Source: Burkholderiaceae bacterium (GTDB taxonomy: Bacteria; Pseudomonadota; Gammaproteobacteria; Burkholderiales; Burkholderiaceae_C). From it: DNA of 64,000 nt. The notes under the pieces were generated by a model that made no database searches, was not told the origin of the DNA, and saw only the letters and a list, made by a program, of their open reading frames with translations. This document shows, in pieces, positions 7,206-16,219 of the stretch (positions within the stretch are counted from its first letter, which is position 1; every line of letters begins with the position of its first letter). Made by a program: the position numbers and the translations under genes. The DNA lies in assembly GCA_018780645.1 (NCBI GenBank), contig JADMJJ010000007.1:93274-157273 (forward strand). Reading direction: 5' to 3'.

Positions 7206-8954
7206 CTAACGGGCGGTCGCGGGCAAGGGCAGCGGCCTGCCCTCGGACTGCGCAGGCACGCGCAGTCCCAGCAGCCGGCTCAGGGTCGGGGCGATATCGG
7301 CCACCTCGACGCGGGTGTTGACCTGGCCCTGGCCAATCCAGCGCGGGCCGTAGCTCAGGATGGGCACATGGGTGTCATAGGCATGGGGCGTGCCATGCGA
7401 GCTGCCTCCCACCCGCGAGCTGATCAGCCAGTTCGGCTTGACCACCACCTGCAGCGAGCTGGCGATGTCCGGGTGCCAGGACTTGCGCATCGCCGCCAGG
7501 TGGGGCGTGCTCACGTCCTGGCTCTCAAGCAAGCGCTGGGCCGCCCCCGAGCTTGCCTGACCCCCTTGGGGGGCCTGACGCGAAGCGGCAGGTTTGGGGG
7601 CGCTCAGTAGCTGCTCGCGGGTGAACACATCGGCGATGCCATCTACCTGCAGCAGCAGGGTCTTGGCCTCCTTGTCGACAGCGGCCGGATCGAGCTTCTT
7701 GGCCGCGATCAGCTTGCTGTCGAGCAGGACGCCTCCGCCCGACCAGCCCAGCGCCCACTTGCCCTCGCCGAACTTCTGGGCCAGGCCGGTGTTCAGCCAG
7801 GCCAGCGTCTGGCTCGGGTTCAGCCGGCCGGCGTCGAGGCCCTGGCTGCTGCTCCATTCCGGCGTGTCCACGAAACCATGGTCGGCGGTAAGCACGGCCA
7901 CATAGTTGCCGGCGCCCACCTTCGCATCCAGATAGCGGAAGAAGGCCTGCAGATGCTGGTCCAGCCGCAGCATGTGGTCGTGCGACAGGCGCGACTCGGG
8001 TCCGAAGGCATGGTTCACATAGTCGTGGCTGGACAGGCTGATCGACAGGATGTCGGGTGTGTCGTCCTGGCCCAGCGCCTCGCCCTCGATCGCCGCACGG
8101 GCGAAGGCCAGGGTCAGCTCGTCGGCAAAGGGGGTGGCCAGCAGATTGCCGTAGAACAGCGGGCCTGGTTTCTCGTTCTTGTCGCCGATCAGCGCCGGCA
8201 GCCTGTTGCCATTGCCGCTGTTGACCTGCCAGGCCTTGCCGTCGGGCACCGACCGTGTGTAAGCCGCCTCGGGCAGCAGGGCTGTCCAGCTCTGCTTGAA
8301 ATAGGCATCGGCCGGCTTGGCCGCATTGAAGGTCTTGACCCATTGCGGATGGGCCGGCATGTAGTAGCTGCTGCTGGCGAACTGGCCGCTTTCGCCCATA
8401 TACATATAGGCGGTGCCGAGCTTGCCAGCGGGCAGGATGGCGCCGCGGTCCTTGCCCGAGATGGCGATCACCTTGGCGCCGGGTCGCGCGCCACGCAGCA
8501 CATCCCCCACGGTCTCGGCACGCAGATTCCTGGGGCTGGTGCCGGCCAGCGGCGCGGTCTTGTTCTCCAGATACTGATGGGCCTCGTCTCCGGTGCAATA
8601 GACGGGCGCACCTGTGTTCGGGTTGCGCCATTCGTTGCTGATGATGCCGGTGCGGTGCGGATAGGCGCCGGTCAGCATCACCGCGTGGCCGGCCGCCGTC
8701 ACGGTGTGGCCATGGCCGTAGTGGGCGTCCGCGAACCAGGCGCCGCGATCGAGAAAGCGCTTGAAACCGTCCGGTGCCAGCTGGTCTCGGTAGCCGGTGA
8801 CCTGGCGCATCGGCAGCCCGTCCACCACCATGAAGACCAGCAGCTTGGGCGGGGGCGTCGCGGCAACCGGTGCCGTGCCGCAGCCGACCAGCAGTGCGAG
8901 GCCGGCCAAGCTAAGCAGGGCGGCGCGAACCAGGGGGTGGTCAGTGAGCTGCAT
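7206..8954 (-). CDS. Alkaline phosphatase family lipoprotein (PafA/NPP-like phosphodiesterase fold)
   Basis: 582 residues. A signal peptide ends in lipobox LVGC (Cys25), so it is a periplasmic-side lipoprotein. The metal-binding core is visible: VDG near residue 44, the nucleophile region HGHTVTAAGH (Thr84 or Thr86), AYPHRTGI, the SSHDYVNH segment and ADHGF. This matches single-domain alkaline phosphatases of the PafA type, which hydrolyse phosphate monoesters or diesters. Residues about 450-470 (KPAASRQAPQGGQASSG) are encoded by a dispersed repeat (7560-7602) and form an in-frame insertion. The substrate is not determinable. Confidence 0.85.
   Translation of the reverse strand: MQLTDHPLVRAALLSLAGLALLVGCGTAPVAATPPPKLLVFMVVDGLPMRQVTGYRDQLAPDGFKRFLDRGAWFADAHYGHGHTVTAAGHAVMLTGAYPHRTGIISNEWRNPNTGAPVYCTGDEAHQYLENKTAPLAGTSPRNLRAETVGDVLRGARPGAKVIAISGKDRGAILPAGKLGTAYMYMGESGQFASSSYYMPAHPQWVKTFNAAKPADAYFKQSWTALLPEAAYTRSVPDGKAWQVNSGNGNRLPALIGDKNEKPGPLFYGNLLATPFADELTLAFARAAIEGEALGQDDTPDILSISLSSHDYVNHAFGPESRLSHDHMLRLDQHLQAFFRYLDAKVGAGNYVAVLTADHGFVDTPEWSSSQGLDAGRLNPSQTLAWLNTGLAQKFGEGKWALGWSGGGVLLDSKLIAAKKLDPAAVDKEAKTLLLQVDGIADVFTREQLLSAPKPAASRQAPQGGQASSGAAQRLLESQDVSTPHLAAMRKSWHPDIASSLQVVVKPNWLISSRVGGSSHGTPHAYDTHVPILSYGPRWIGQGQVNTRVEVADIAPTLSRLLGLRVPAQSEGRPLPLPATAR
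7560..7602. repeat. Dispersed G/C-run repeat, copy A, inside the phosphatase gene
   Basis: A 43-base unit beginning ACCCCCTTGGGGGG and ending TTTGGGGGCGC. It matches copy B at 28819-28861 at about 35 of 43 positions with no gaps. It lies wholly inside the coding sequence and keeps the frame open, adding a Pro/Ala/Gln/Gly-rich segment. Confidence 0.7.
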
Positions 8955-9107
8955 GGATTTTCACGTTCTATGAGGTGGCTCAAGTGTGCCTGAGTGCGAC
9001 CTGGGCACCATGCTGCAATGCGCCCGTCCGCATTGCCTTGTCGGCCTCAAGTGCCGGCGCGGGGGGCCGATGAAGGTACCTGTGTTCAACAACCGTCGGA
9101 GATACTG

Positions 9108-9566
9108 ATGAAGCTGTGGAAATTGCTGTCGGGCCTTGTGATCGGTGCGTCGCTGCTGGCCTCGGCCCAGGCGCAGGAACGTGCCACCCAGGCCGAGGCC
9201 TCGGCCCTGGTTGATGCGGCAGTGGCCCTGGTGGCCAAGCTGGGCGTGGAGAAGGCCGCCGCCGAGTTGACGAATGATGCGAAATGGCGCGCCAAGGGCA
9301 CCAGCATCTTCCTGCAGGACAACAAGGGCAACTGCCTGGCTCATTCGACCAATGCCAAGCTGGTCGGCAAGAACACCTTGGAGATCAAGGACCCCAGCGG
9401 CAAGGCCTTCATCAAGGAGATGACCGATCTGGCCGCCGGCAAGGGCACGGGGTGGGTCAGCTACGAGTTCGCCGACCCGATCGAGAAGAAGATCACCGCC
9501 CGGGTGGCCTACGTCAAGAAGGTGCCTGGTTTTGACGGGTTCGTTGGCGGCGCCACCGTGAAATGA
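9108..9566 (+). CDS. Secreted single Cache-domain protein
   Basis: 152 residues. A Sec signal peptide cuts after the SAQAQ region near residue 23. The remainder matches the small stand-alone Cache type 2 domain: the segment GTSIFLQDNKGNCLAHSTN, then LVGKNTLEIKD and GTGWVSYEFADP. Cache domains bind small ligands outside the cytoplasm. Here there is no membrane anchor or output domain, so it may be a periplasmic binding protein for another receptor. GGAGA 7 bases upstream supports the ATG at 9108. It converges on the cyclase-PilZ gene with a 15-base gap and no clear hairpin. Confidence 0.8.
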   Translation: MKLWKLLSGLVIGASLLASAQAQERATQAEASALVDAAVALVAKLGVEKAAAELTNDAKWRAKGTSIFLQDNKGNCLAHSTNAKLVGKNTLEIKDPSGKAFIKEMTDLAAGKGTGWVSYEFADPIEKKITARVAYVKKVPGFDGFVGGATVK

Positions 9567-9581
9567 GGCTGAGGTGGCGAG

Positions 9582-10709
9582 CTACTGCGCCGCCACCAGC
9601 AACTGCACAAACAGCTGGATGTGCATATTGGTGTCGGGGTTCACCGAGGTGAACTCCAGGCCGGCGAAGAAGCCATCGGCGTCCTGGCCGACCTTGACCA
9701 CCTTGGCATAGATGTCCGAGGCGCGGTAGTCGACCAGATGCAGGTCGAACTCGAGCTTGACGTCGGTGTGCACGTCCAGCCCATGGTCGAGCTCGACCAG
9801 CACGCCGTGGTAGCCGATGTCGCGGATGCGGCCCTTGATCGCATAGGGCAGCACGATCTTGTTCTGGATCGCATGCAGCACGCAGGGTAACTTGACCTCG
9901 ACGCGATGGCTGCGCCGGATTTCCTGGCGCGGCACGCGCAGGTCCAGCGACGGAATGGCCAGCAGCTCGCGCAGCCTCACCACCTGGGCCTTGCCCTTGA
10001 CGAAGACCTCCATCGGCTCGCTGACCTCGATGTAGTCGGCGCAGCGCTGGCACGTGGTTTCGCTGATCAAGACCTGGCCGCGCAGGCTGAAGGCCTCGAT
10101 GCGTGAGGCCAGATTGACCTCGTCGCCGATCACCGTGTATTCGGAATAGGCCGCCGAGCCGAACTTGCCGGCCATCACCGTGCCGGTGTTGATGCCTATG
10201 CCCATGTACAGCTCGGGCAGGCCCTCGGCGAGGTGCTCGTCGTTCAGCGCGTGCATGGCCACCTGCATCTCGATCGCGCAGGCCAGCGCGCGCTTCACGT
10301 CATCGGCATGCTCCAGCGGCGCACCGAACAGCACCATGATGGAGTCGCCCATGAATTTGTCTATGGTGCCGTGGTGGCGGAACACGATCTCGCTCATGCG
10401 GCCCAGGCACCGATTGAGCATGCTGATCACCACCCCGGCCGGCTGTGTGGCCGACATCGCCGTGAAGCCGCGCAGATCGGCCAGCACGATGGTCACCTCG
10501 CGGCGCACAAAGGAGAAGTCGCTGGCATCCAGCGGCTGCAGTCCGCAGGCACGGGCCACCGCCGCCTCCATGTCCATGGCGGCGGCGTGATCCAGCGGCG
10601 CGCCGGTCTCGCGCGCGATGATGGCCTGCAAATGCCGTACCGCTTCCTTGGCTGGGTCGTCTTTCATCCGGGTCCGGGCGTGAGTGCCCGCTAATGGGGC
10701 AAGTGACAT
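9582..10709 (-). CDS. Class III adenylate/guanylate cyclase fused to a PilZ domain
   Basis: 375 residues. Residues about 65-245 form a class III cyclase catalytic domain that looks intact: first metal Asp in LADLRGF, second in DKFMGDS, and the substrate and transition-state region TVIGDEVNLASRIE. The Lys in DKFMGD and the Asp in VIGDEV are the adenine-selecting pair, so cAMP is the likely product. Residues about 262-360 form a PilZ domain with an RRSHR motif (RxxxR) and DIGYHG, where the usual Ser of DxSxxG is Gly. No membrane segment is seen. An internal ATG at 10667 is an equally plausible start. It could couple c-di-GMP to cAMP levels; that role is inferred. Confidence 0.85.
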   Translation of the reverse strand: MSLAPLAGTHARTRMKDDPAKEAVRHLQAIIARETGAPLDHAAAMDMEAAVARACGLQPLDASDFSFVRREVTIVLADLRGFTAMSATQPAGVVISMLNRCLGRMSEIVFRHHGTIDKFMGDSIMVLFGAPLEHADDVKRALACAIEMQVAMHALNDEHLAEGLPELYMGIGINTGTVMAGKFGSAAYSEYTVIGDEVNLASRIEAFSLRGQVLISETTCQRCADYIEVSEPMEVFVKGKAQVVRLRELLAIPSLDLRVPRQEIRRSHRVEVKLPCVLHAIQNKIVLPYAIKGRIRDIGYHGVLVELDHGLDVHTDVKLEFDLHLVDYRASDIYAKVVKVGQDADGFFAGLEFTSVNPDTNMHIQLFVQLLVAAQ

Positions 10710-10765
10710 ATTGTGTCAGGCCTGTGTGACCGCGAGACTACCCATTCACCCGCAGTCGGTCTTCA

Positions 10766-12013
10766 TCAATGGGATAGAGCCTCGTCGAGCACCTCGACCC
10801 AGTGCATCACCGGCGTCGTCGTGCCGCTTTGCAGGTGCTGGATGCAGCCGATATTGGCCGAGACTATGGCCTGGGGGTTGCCGGGCGTCAGCTGAGCCAG
10901 CTTGCGGTCGCGCAGCTGATAGGCCAGCTCGGGCTGCAGCACCGAATAGGTGCCGGCCGAGCCGCAGCACAGATGGCTTTCGCTTGCGGCCAGACGTACA
11001 TCGAAGCCCAGCGCCGTCAGGTGCGTCTCGACGCCGCCGCGCAGCTGCTGGCCGTGCTGCAAGGTGCAGGGCGGATGGAAGACCAGCTGCCGGCGCTTGA
11101 TCTGCGTCAATTTGGGTTTCAACCGAGGGGCGATATCGGCCAGCAACTCGCTGAGGTCTCGGGTCAGCGCACTGATGCGCTGGGCCTTGTCCGCATAGGC
11201 GGGGTCATGGGCCAGCGATCGACCGTAGTCCTTGACGGTCACCCCGCAGCCGGAGGCATTCATCACGATGGCCTCGACCCGGCCCTGATCGGTCAGGCCC
11301 TGCACCAGCGGCCACCAGGCGTCGATATTGCGGCGCATATCGGCCAGGCCGCCTTCGTGGTCATTCAGATGCGAGCGGATCGCGCCGCAGCAGCCGGCGC
11401 CGTCGGCCGCCAGGCTCTGGATGCCGGCGGCGTCGAGCACGCGGGCGGTGGCGCTGTTGATATTGGGCGCCATCGCCGGCTGCACGCAGCCCAGCAGCAT
11501 CAGCACCTTGCGCTCGTGGCGGCGGCTGGGCCAGCGGTGCGCGGCGGAGGGGCTCTTGGCCGGCACCTTGTTCTTCAGGCTTTGCGGCAGCAGGGGCCGA
11601 AACAGCTGGCCCAGCTTCATCGCCGGGCCGAACAGCGGCGAGGTCAGCCCCTCCTTCAGCAGCCAGCGCTGGGCCTTCTCGGCCGCCGGCCGCTCGACCT
11701 TGTTCTCGACGATCTCGCGGCCGATGTCCAGCAGCTGGCCGTACTGCACACCCGAGGGACAGGTCGATTCACAGTTGCGGCAGGTCAGGCAGCGGTCCAG
11801 ATGCTGCTGCGTGCTGCGGGTCACCTCGGCGCCTTCCAGCACCTGCTTCATCAGATAGATGCGGCCGCGCGGGCCGTCGAGCTCGTCGCCCAGCAGCTGG
11901 TAGGTCGGGCAGGTGGCGGTGCAGAAGCCGCAATGCACGCAGTTGCGCAGGATGGCCTCGGCGGCCTGGCCTTCGCGGGTGCCCTGGAACTCGGGCGAGA
12001 GAGTGGTTTGCAT
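10766..12013 (-). CDS. glcF: Glycolate oxidase iron-sulfur subunit GlcF
   Basis: 415 residues, the usual length. It passes electrons from the flavin subunits of glycolate oxidase to the membrane quinone pool. Two [4Fe-4S] motifs are present near the N terminus, CVHCGFCTATCP (about 25-36) and CLTCRNCESTCP (about 75-86). Two C-terminal CCG motifs (GAGCCGAI and HLCCGSAG) match the heterodisulfide-reductase-like domain. It is the last gene of marR-glcD-glcE-glcF, 12 bases after glcE. Confidence 0.95.
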   Translation of the reverse strand: MQTTLSPEFQGTREGQAAEAILRNCVHCGFCTATCPTYQLLGDELDGPRGRIYLMKQVLEGAEVTRSTQQHLDRCLTCRNCESTCPSGVQYGQLLDIGREIVENKVERPAAEKAQRWLLKEGLTSPLFGPAMKLGQLFRPLLPQSLKNKVPAKSPSAAHRWPSRRHERKVLMLLGCVQPAMAPNINSATARVLDAAGIQSLAADGAGCCGAIRSHLNDHEGGLADMRRNIDAWWPLVQGLTDQGRVEAIVMNASGCGVTVKDYGRSLAHDPAYADKAQRISALTRDLSELLADIAPRLKPKLTQIKRRQLVFHPPCTLQHGQQLRGGVETHLTALGFDVRLAASESHLCCGSAGTYSVLQPELAYQLRDRKLAQLTPGNPQAIVSANIGCIQHLQSGTTTPVMHWVEVLDEALSH

Positions 12014-12025
12014 GGGGTGCCAGGG

Positions 12026-13114
12026 TCAGAGAGACGTGTACAAACGGCCGGGGTTGAAGATGCCCGCCGGATCGAAGGCCGTCTTCAGGCTCTTGTGGAT
12101 ACGCAGCAGCGGCGGCGCCAGCGGGGTGAACACGCCGCCCGATTTGTCACGGGCGCGGAACAGCGTCGCGTGACCACCGGCGCGCAGAGCCGCCTCGCGC
12201 ACCTGGGCGCCGGGCAGGGCGGTGGTCAGCCAGCGCTGCGCGCCGCCCCACTCGATCAGCTGCTCGCCGGGCAATGCCAGCGGCGGCGCGGTCTGCGGCA
12301 GGCTCAGCCGCCACAGCGCCGCGCCACCCTCGACGGCCCGCTCGGCGCCGACGAAGAACTCGTCCTGCTGGTGGCGCAGGCCGCTCCAGAACTGCGCGGC
12401 CAGGCCGGTCTCGATCACTTCACCGCCCAGCGCCTTCTGTGCCGCGGCCACCGCCGCCTCGGCGCCGGCCAGGCGCAGCACCAGCGCACCATCCCACCAG
12501 GCGCTGGCATGCAGCGGCAGCGGCTTGCCGGCCCATTCGTTCAGCTGCACCAGGGCCTGGCCCTCGGCCATGTCGAAGCGCAGCGTGGCGGTGGCGGCCG
12601 GCCGCGGCAGCACCTTCAGCGACACCTCCAGGATCACGCCGAGAAAGCCCATGGACCCCGCCAGCAGCCGCGAGACGTCATAGCCGGCCACGTTCTTCAT
12701 CACCTGGCCGCCAAAGCTCAGGACCTCGGCGCGGCCGTTCAGCAGGGTGGCCCCGAGCACGAAGTCGCGTACCGAGCCGACGCTGGCCCGCGCCGGGCCG
12801 GCCAGGCCCGCGCTGACCATGCCGCCCACCGTTCCCCGGCCACCGAACAGCGGCGGCTCGAAGGCCAGGCACTGGTTCTTTTCGGCCAGCACGGCCTCCA
12901 GCTCGGCCAGCGGGGTGCCGGCACGCACGGTGACGACCAGCTCACTCGGTTCGTAGCTGCTGATGCCGCTCAAGCCCGTCAGATCCAGCGGTTCGCCGCG
13001 CGGCAACTCGCCATAGAAATGCTTGCTGCCATGGCCGCGCAGGTTCAGCGGTGTGCCGCTGGCCAGGGCGGCCTTGACCTGGTCTATCAAGGCCTGTTGG
13101 GCTGTGTCAGTCAT
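12026..13114 (-). CDS. glcE: Glycolate oxidase FAD-binding subunit GlcE
   Basis: 362 residues, normal for GlcE. It is a partner flavin subunit of glycolate oxidase, which turns glycolate into glyoxylate. The N-terminal PCMH-type FAD-binding domain shows LNLRGHGSKHF, VTVRAGTPLAELEAVL and GRGTVGGMVSAGLAGP. The C terminus ends in the conserved FDPAGIFNPGRLY. The gene starts 3 bases after the glcD stop, which indicates translational coupling. Confidence 0.94.
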   Translation of the reverse strand: MTDTAQQALIDQVKAALASGTPLNLRGHGSKHFYGELPRGEPLDLTGLSGISSYEPSELVVTVRAGTPLAELEAVLAEKNQCLAFEPPLFGGRGTVGGMVSAGLAGPARASVGSVRDFVLGATLLNGRAEVLSFGGQVMKNVAGYDVSRLLAGSMGFLGVILEVSLKVLPRPAATATLRFDMAEGQALVQLNEWAGKPLPLHASAWWDGALVLRLAGAEAAVAAAQKALGGEVIETGLAAQFWSGLRHQQDEFFVGAERAVEGGAALWRLSLPQTAPPLALPGEQLIEWGGAQRWLTTALPGAQVREAALRAGGHATLFRARDKSGGVFTPLAPPLLRIHKSLKTAFDPAGIFNPGRLYTSL

Positions 13115-13117
13115 GGG

Positions 13118-14608
13118 TCAGAACCTCGGAATCTCGGCAAAGGCCAGCATGCCGCGCTTGACATGCATGCGGCCATATTCGGCGCAGCGCTGCAGGGTAG
13201 GTATTACCTTGCCGGGGTTGAGCAGGCCGGCGGGGTCGAAGGCGCTCTTCAGCGCCAGCATCTGCGTGCGCTCCTCGGGCGAGAACTGCACGCACATCGA
13301 GTTCAGCTTCTCGACGCCCACGCCATGCTCGCCGGTCACTGTGCCGCCCATGGCGACGCTGGTTTCCAGGATGTCGGCGCCGAACAGCTCGCAGCGGTGC
13401 AACTGGTCGGCATCGCTGGCGTCGAACAAGATCAGCGGGTGCAGATTGCCGTCACCGGCATGGAACACATTGGCGCAGCGCAGCTGGTACTTCTTTTCCA
13501 TCTCCTGGATCGCCAGCAGGATGTCGGCGACGCGCTTGCGCGGAATCGTCGAGTCCATGCACATGTAGTCGGGGCTGATGCGGCCGCTGGCCGGGAAGGC
13601 GTTCTTGCGCCCGCTCCAGAACTTCAGCCGCTGGGCCTCGTCGGCGCTGACCTCCATGCGCGTGGCGCCGCTGCCGGCCAGCACGGCCTGCATGCGGGCA
13701 ATCTCCTCTTCCACCTCCTCTGGCGTGCCGTCGCTCTCGCACAGCAGAATGGCCTCGGCCGTCAGGTCGTAGCCGGCATGGACGAAGTCCTCGACGGCGG
13801 CGGTCATCGGCTTGTCCATCATCTCCAGACCTGCCGGGATGATGCCGGCGGCAATGATGGCGGCCACCGCGTCGCCCGCCCGGCGCACGTCATCGAAGCT
13901 GGCCATGATGCAGCGCGCGATCAAGGGCTTGGGTACCAGCCGCACCAGCACCTCGGTGATCACCGCCAGCATGCCCTCACTGCCGACCATCACGCTGAGC
14001 AGGTCCAGGCCCGGCACGTCCAGCGCCTCACCGCCGAATTCGATAGCCTCGCCCTCCATCGTGAAGCCGCGCACGCGCAGCACGTTGTGCAGCGTCAGGC
14101 CGTACTTCAGGCAGTGCACGCCGCCGGAGTTCTCTGCCACATTGCCGCCCAGGGTGCAGGCGATCTGGCTGCTGGGGTCGGGGGCGTAGTACAGGCCCAT
14201 CGGCGCGGCCGCCTCGCTGAGCGCCAGATTGCGCACGCCGCATTGCACGCTGGCCGTGCGGGCCAGGGGATCGATGCGCAGGATCTTGTTGAACTTGGCC
14301 AGCGACAGGGTCACGCCCAGCGCATGGGGCATGGCCCCGCCCGACAGGCCGGTGCCGGCGCCGCGCGCCACCACCGGCACCTGCAGCGCGTGGCAGGCCT
14401 TGAGCACCGCCGCGACCTGGGCCTCCGTTTCCGGCAGGGCCACCAGCAGCGGCTTTTGCCGGTAGGCGGTCAGGCCATCGCACTCGTAGGGCACGGTGTC
14501 TTCGATGCGCCAGAGCAGCGCATGGGCGGGCAGCAGCGGCGACAGCGCGGCGACGATCTCGGCCTGACGGGCGGCCGTACCTGAAGCGGTGGGGAGTGGA
14601 GCGTTCAT
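13118..14608 (-). CDS. glcD: Glycolate oxidase subunit GlcD (FAD-linked)
   Basis: 496 residues, close to the 499 of E. coli GlcD. It is the main flavin subunit. The FAD-binding PCMH domain is clear (RGAGTGLSGGAMP near 95 and LGGNVAENSGGVHCLKYG near 155). The FAD-oxidase C-terminal domain has the HAGDGNLHPLI and GTVTGEHGVGVEKL motifs. The ATG at 14608 overlaps the TGA of the marR-type gene (bases 14605-14608), so translation is coupled. The frame is open 37 codons further upstream but that part is antisense-like and unmatched. Confidence 0.95.
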   Translation of the reverse strand: MNAPLPTASGTAARQAEIVAALSPLLPAHALLWRIEDTVPYECDGLTAYRQKPLLVALPETEAQVAAVLKACHALQVPVVARGAGTGLSGGAMPHALGVTLSLAKFNKILRIDPLARTASVQCGVRNLALSEAAAPMGLYYAPDPSSQIACTLGGNVAENSGGVHCLKYGLTLHNVLRVRGFTMEGEAIEFGGEALDVPGLDLLSVMVGSEGMLAVITEVLVRLVPKPLIARCIMASFDDVRRAGDAVAAIIAAGIIPAGLEMMDKPMTAAVEDFVHAGYDLTAEAILLCESDGTPEEVEEEIARMQAVLAGSGATRMEVSADEAQRLKFWSGRKNAFPASGRISPDYMCMDSTIPRKRVADILLAIQEMEKKYQLRCANVFHAGDGNLHPLILFDASDADQLHRCELFGADILETSVAMGGTVTGEHGVGVEKLNSMCVQFSPEERTQMLALKSAFDPAGLLNPGKVIPTLQRCAEYGRMHVKRGMLAFAEIPRF

Positions 14609-15153
14609 CGTGGCGTGCTCGTTGATTCGGTTGGGCCGTGACGGTCCCGCGTGCCGCCGGCATGGCGTTGCACCGGCCGGCCCGGCATCGGAGCGTCGCG
14701 CAGCGTCTGGGCGCGGCACTGCAGCTTGTTCAGCAGGGCGTCGAGCTGGGCCAGCTCGATGGCGTCCAGATCATCGACCAGCGCCTCATTGAAGGTGCCG
14801 GCCTCTGCCATCGCGCGGACATACAGGGTCTGGCCTTCGGCTGTGGCGCGCAGCAGGGCGCTGCGTCCGGCCGCCTGGCGCGACAGCAGGCCGCGCTCGA
14901 CCAGTCGGCCGACGGCGCGCGACACGCGGGGCCGGTCCAGCCAGCACAGCTCGGCAATCCGCGATGGCGCTAGTTCGCCTTCCTGAACCACCAGCGCCAG
15001 CACATGCCATTCGCGGCGCGTGATGCCCAACTCACCCTCAAACAGCCGCACCAGGGGCAGGCTGCAGGTGCGCACCACGCGGGTCAGCCGGTACATCAGC
15101 AGGTCTTCCAGCTGCTGTGGGTGCTTCAGACCATGGTCGGAGGTGAGGCTCAC
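14605..15153 (-). CDS. MarR family transcriptional regulator, first gene of the glc operon
   Basis: 182 residues from a GTG at 15153; the exact start is uncertain because no good Shine-Dalgarno is visible and the frame stays open upstream. The winged-helix core is clear: REWHVLALVVQEGELAPSRIAELCWLDRPRVSRAVGRLVERGLL, with recognition helix and wing at about residues 65-115 (quoted here in parts: REWHVLALV, SRIAELC, VSRAVGRL). MarR proteins usually repress their own operon until a small acid binds. Its stop overlaps the glcD start by four bases, so it likely controls glcDEF. E. coli uses a GntR-type GlcC instead. Confidence 0.82.
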   Translation of the reverse strand: MSLTSDHGLKHPQQLEDLLMYRLTRVVRTCSLPLVRLFEGELGITRREWHVLALVVQEGELAPSRIAELCWLDRPRVSRAVGRLVERGLLSRQAAGRSALLRATAEGQTLYVRAMAEAGTFNEALVDDLDAIELAQLDALLNKLQCRAQTLRDAPMPGRPVQRHAGGTRDRHGPTESTSTPR

Positions 15154-15242
15154 GGGTTTGAGTGCTTGATTGTTTTCTGCAACTGACAGGGCCGATGTTA
15201 GATTGGTTTGGCCGTCCCACCACACACAGCCAGGGTAGAACA

Positions 15243-16217
15243 ATGATGATGAAAAACCGTATGCGTTTGGCCTTGATCGCGGGGGCGCTGCTGACGGCCA
15301 TGGCCGGTGCCGGCGCGCAGGCACTGGATGGCGGCCTGCTGAAGATCGTCGTGCCCTATCCGCCCGGTGGATCCTCGGACCGCGCCGCCCGGCTGGTGGC
15401 CGAGGCGCTGCAGCCGCGCCTCGGGGTGACGGTGATTGTCGAGAACCGCGCCGGCGCCGGCGGTCGGCTGGCCGCCCAGCAGCTCCGGCGCGAAGGCGCC
15501 GAGGCGAATGTGCTGATGTTGGGCAACCCGGCCATCATGGTGGTGGCGCCGCTGGTCTACAAGGACGCCGGCTATGACGCCGACAAGGACTTCGTGCCCG
15601 TTTCGCAGATCACCAGCTATGACTTCGGCCTGGCCGTGGCCAGCGCCGTGCCGGTGCGCGAGTTCAGGCATCTGGTCGCCTGGCTGACGGCCAACCCCGA
15701 CAAGGCCAATCTGGGCGTGCCGGCCACCGGCAGCCTGCCGCACTTCTTCGCGCTGATGGTGACCGAGAAGGTCGGCATGGCGCCGCTGGTCGTCGGCTAC
15801 AAGGGCTCGGCGCCGCTGCTCAACGACCTGATGGGCGGCCATATCCCGGTCGCCGTCGATACCTTGGACACCCTGGAGCCGCAACACGAGTCCGGCAAAC
15901 TGCGCATCCTGGCCGTGTCCAGCGAAAAGCGCAGCCCCAGCCTGCCGAACGTGCCCACCTTCAAGGAGTCGGGCTTCGACCTCAGCGCCCGCGGCTGGAA
16001 CGTGCTCTACGCCCCGGCTGCCATGCCGGCGGCCAAGGTCAAGCGCCTGGCCGCCGAGATCAAGACGGTGATGGCCGACCCGCAGCTGCGCGCGAAGTTC
16101 ACGGCGGCCAAGATGGAGCCGGTGTCGTCGGGTGGCGAGCAGACCTCAGCCATGTTGAAGGCTTACAAGGCGCAGTGGGCCCCTGTCATCCGGAAATCCG
16201 GGTTCAACCCGGGCTAG
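15243..16217 (+). CDS. Bug-family (tripartite tricarboxylate transporter) periplasmic substrate-binding protein
   Basis: 324 residues. A Sec signal peptide ends near the GAQALD segment. The Bug signatures are present: IVVPYPPGGSSDRAAR, VENRAGAGGRLAAQ and the C-terminal TFKESGFDLSARGW. These proteins bind carboxylates in the periplasm and normally deliver them to TctA/TctB membrane partners. No tctA or tctB is in the window, as is common for orphan Bug genes in Burkholderiales. It is divergent from the glc operon and ends 2 bases before the sulfatase start, so it probably serves that enzyme's substrate or product. Confidence 0.9.
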   Translation: MMMKNRMRLALIAGALLTAMAGAGAQALDGGLLKIVVPYPPGGSSDRAARLVAEALQPRLGVTVIVENRAGAGGRLAAQQLRREGAEANVLMLGNPAIMVVAPLVYKDAGYDADKDFVPVSQITSYDFGLAVASAVPVREFRHLVAWLTANPDKANLGVPATGSLPHFFALMVTEKVGMAPLVVGYKGSAPLLNDLMGGHIPVAVDTLDTLEPQHESGKLRILAVSSEKRSPSLPNVPTFKESGFDLSARGWNVLYAPAAMPAAKVKRLAAEIKTVMADPQLRAKFTAAKMEPVSSGGEQTSAMLKAYKAQWAPVIRKSGFNPG

Positions 16218-16219
16218 TC

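Noticed and set aside
10802..14584. A 1260-codon plus-strand open frame
   Set aside because: It lies antisense to glcD, glcE and glcF, whose motifs are certain. Composition is shadow-like.
15154..15242. MarR operator in the glc/Bug divergent gap
   Set aside because: I found no convincing palindrome; only weak partial symmetry near 15165-15182.
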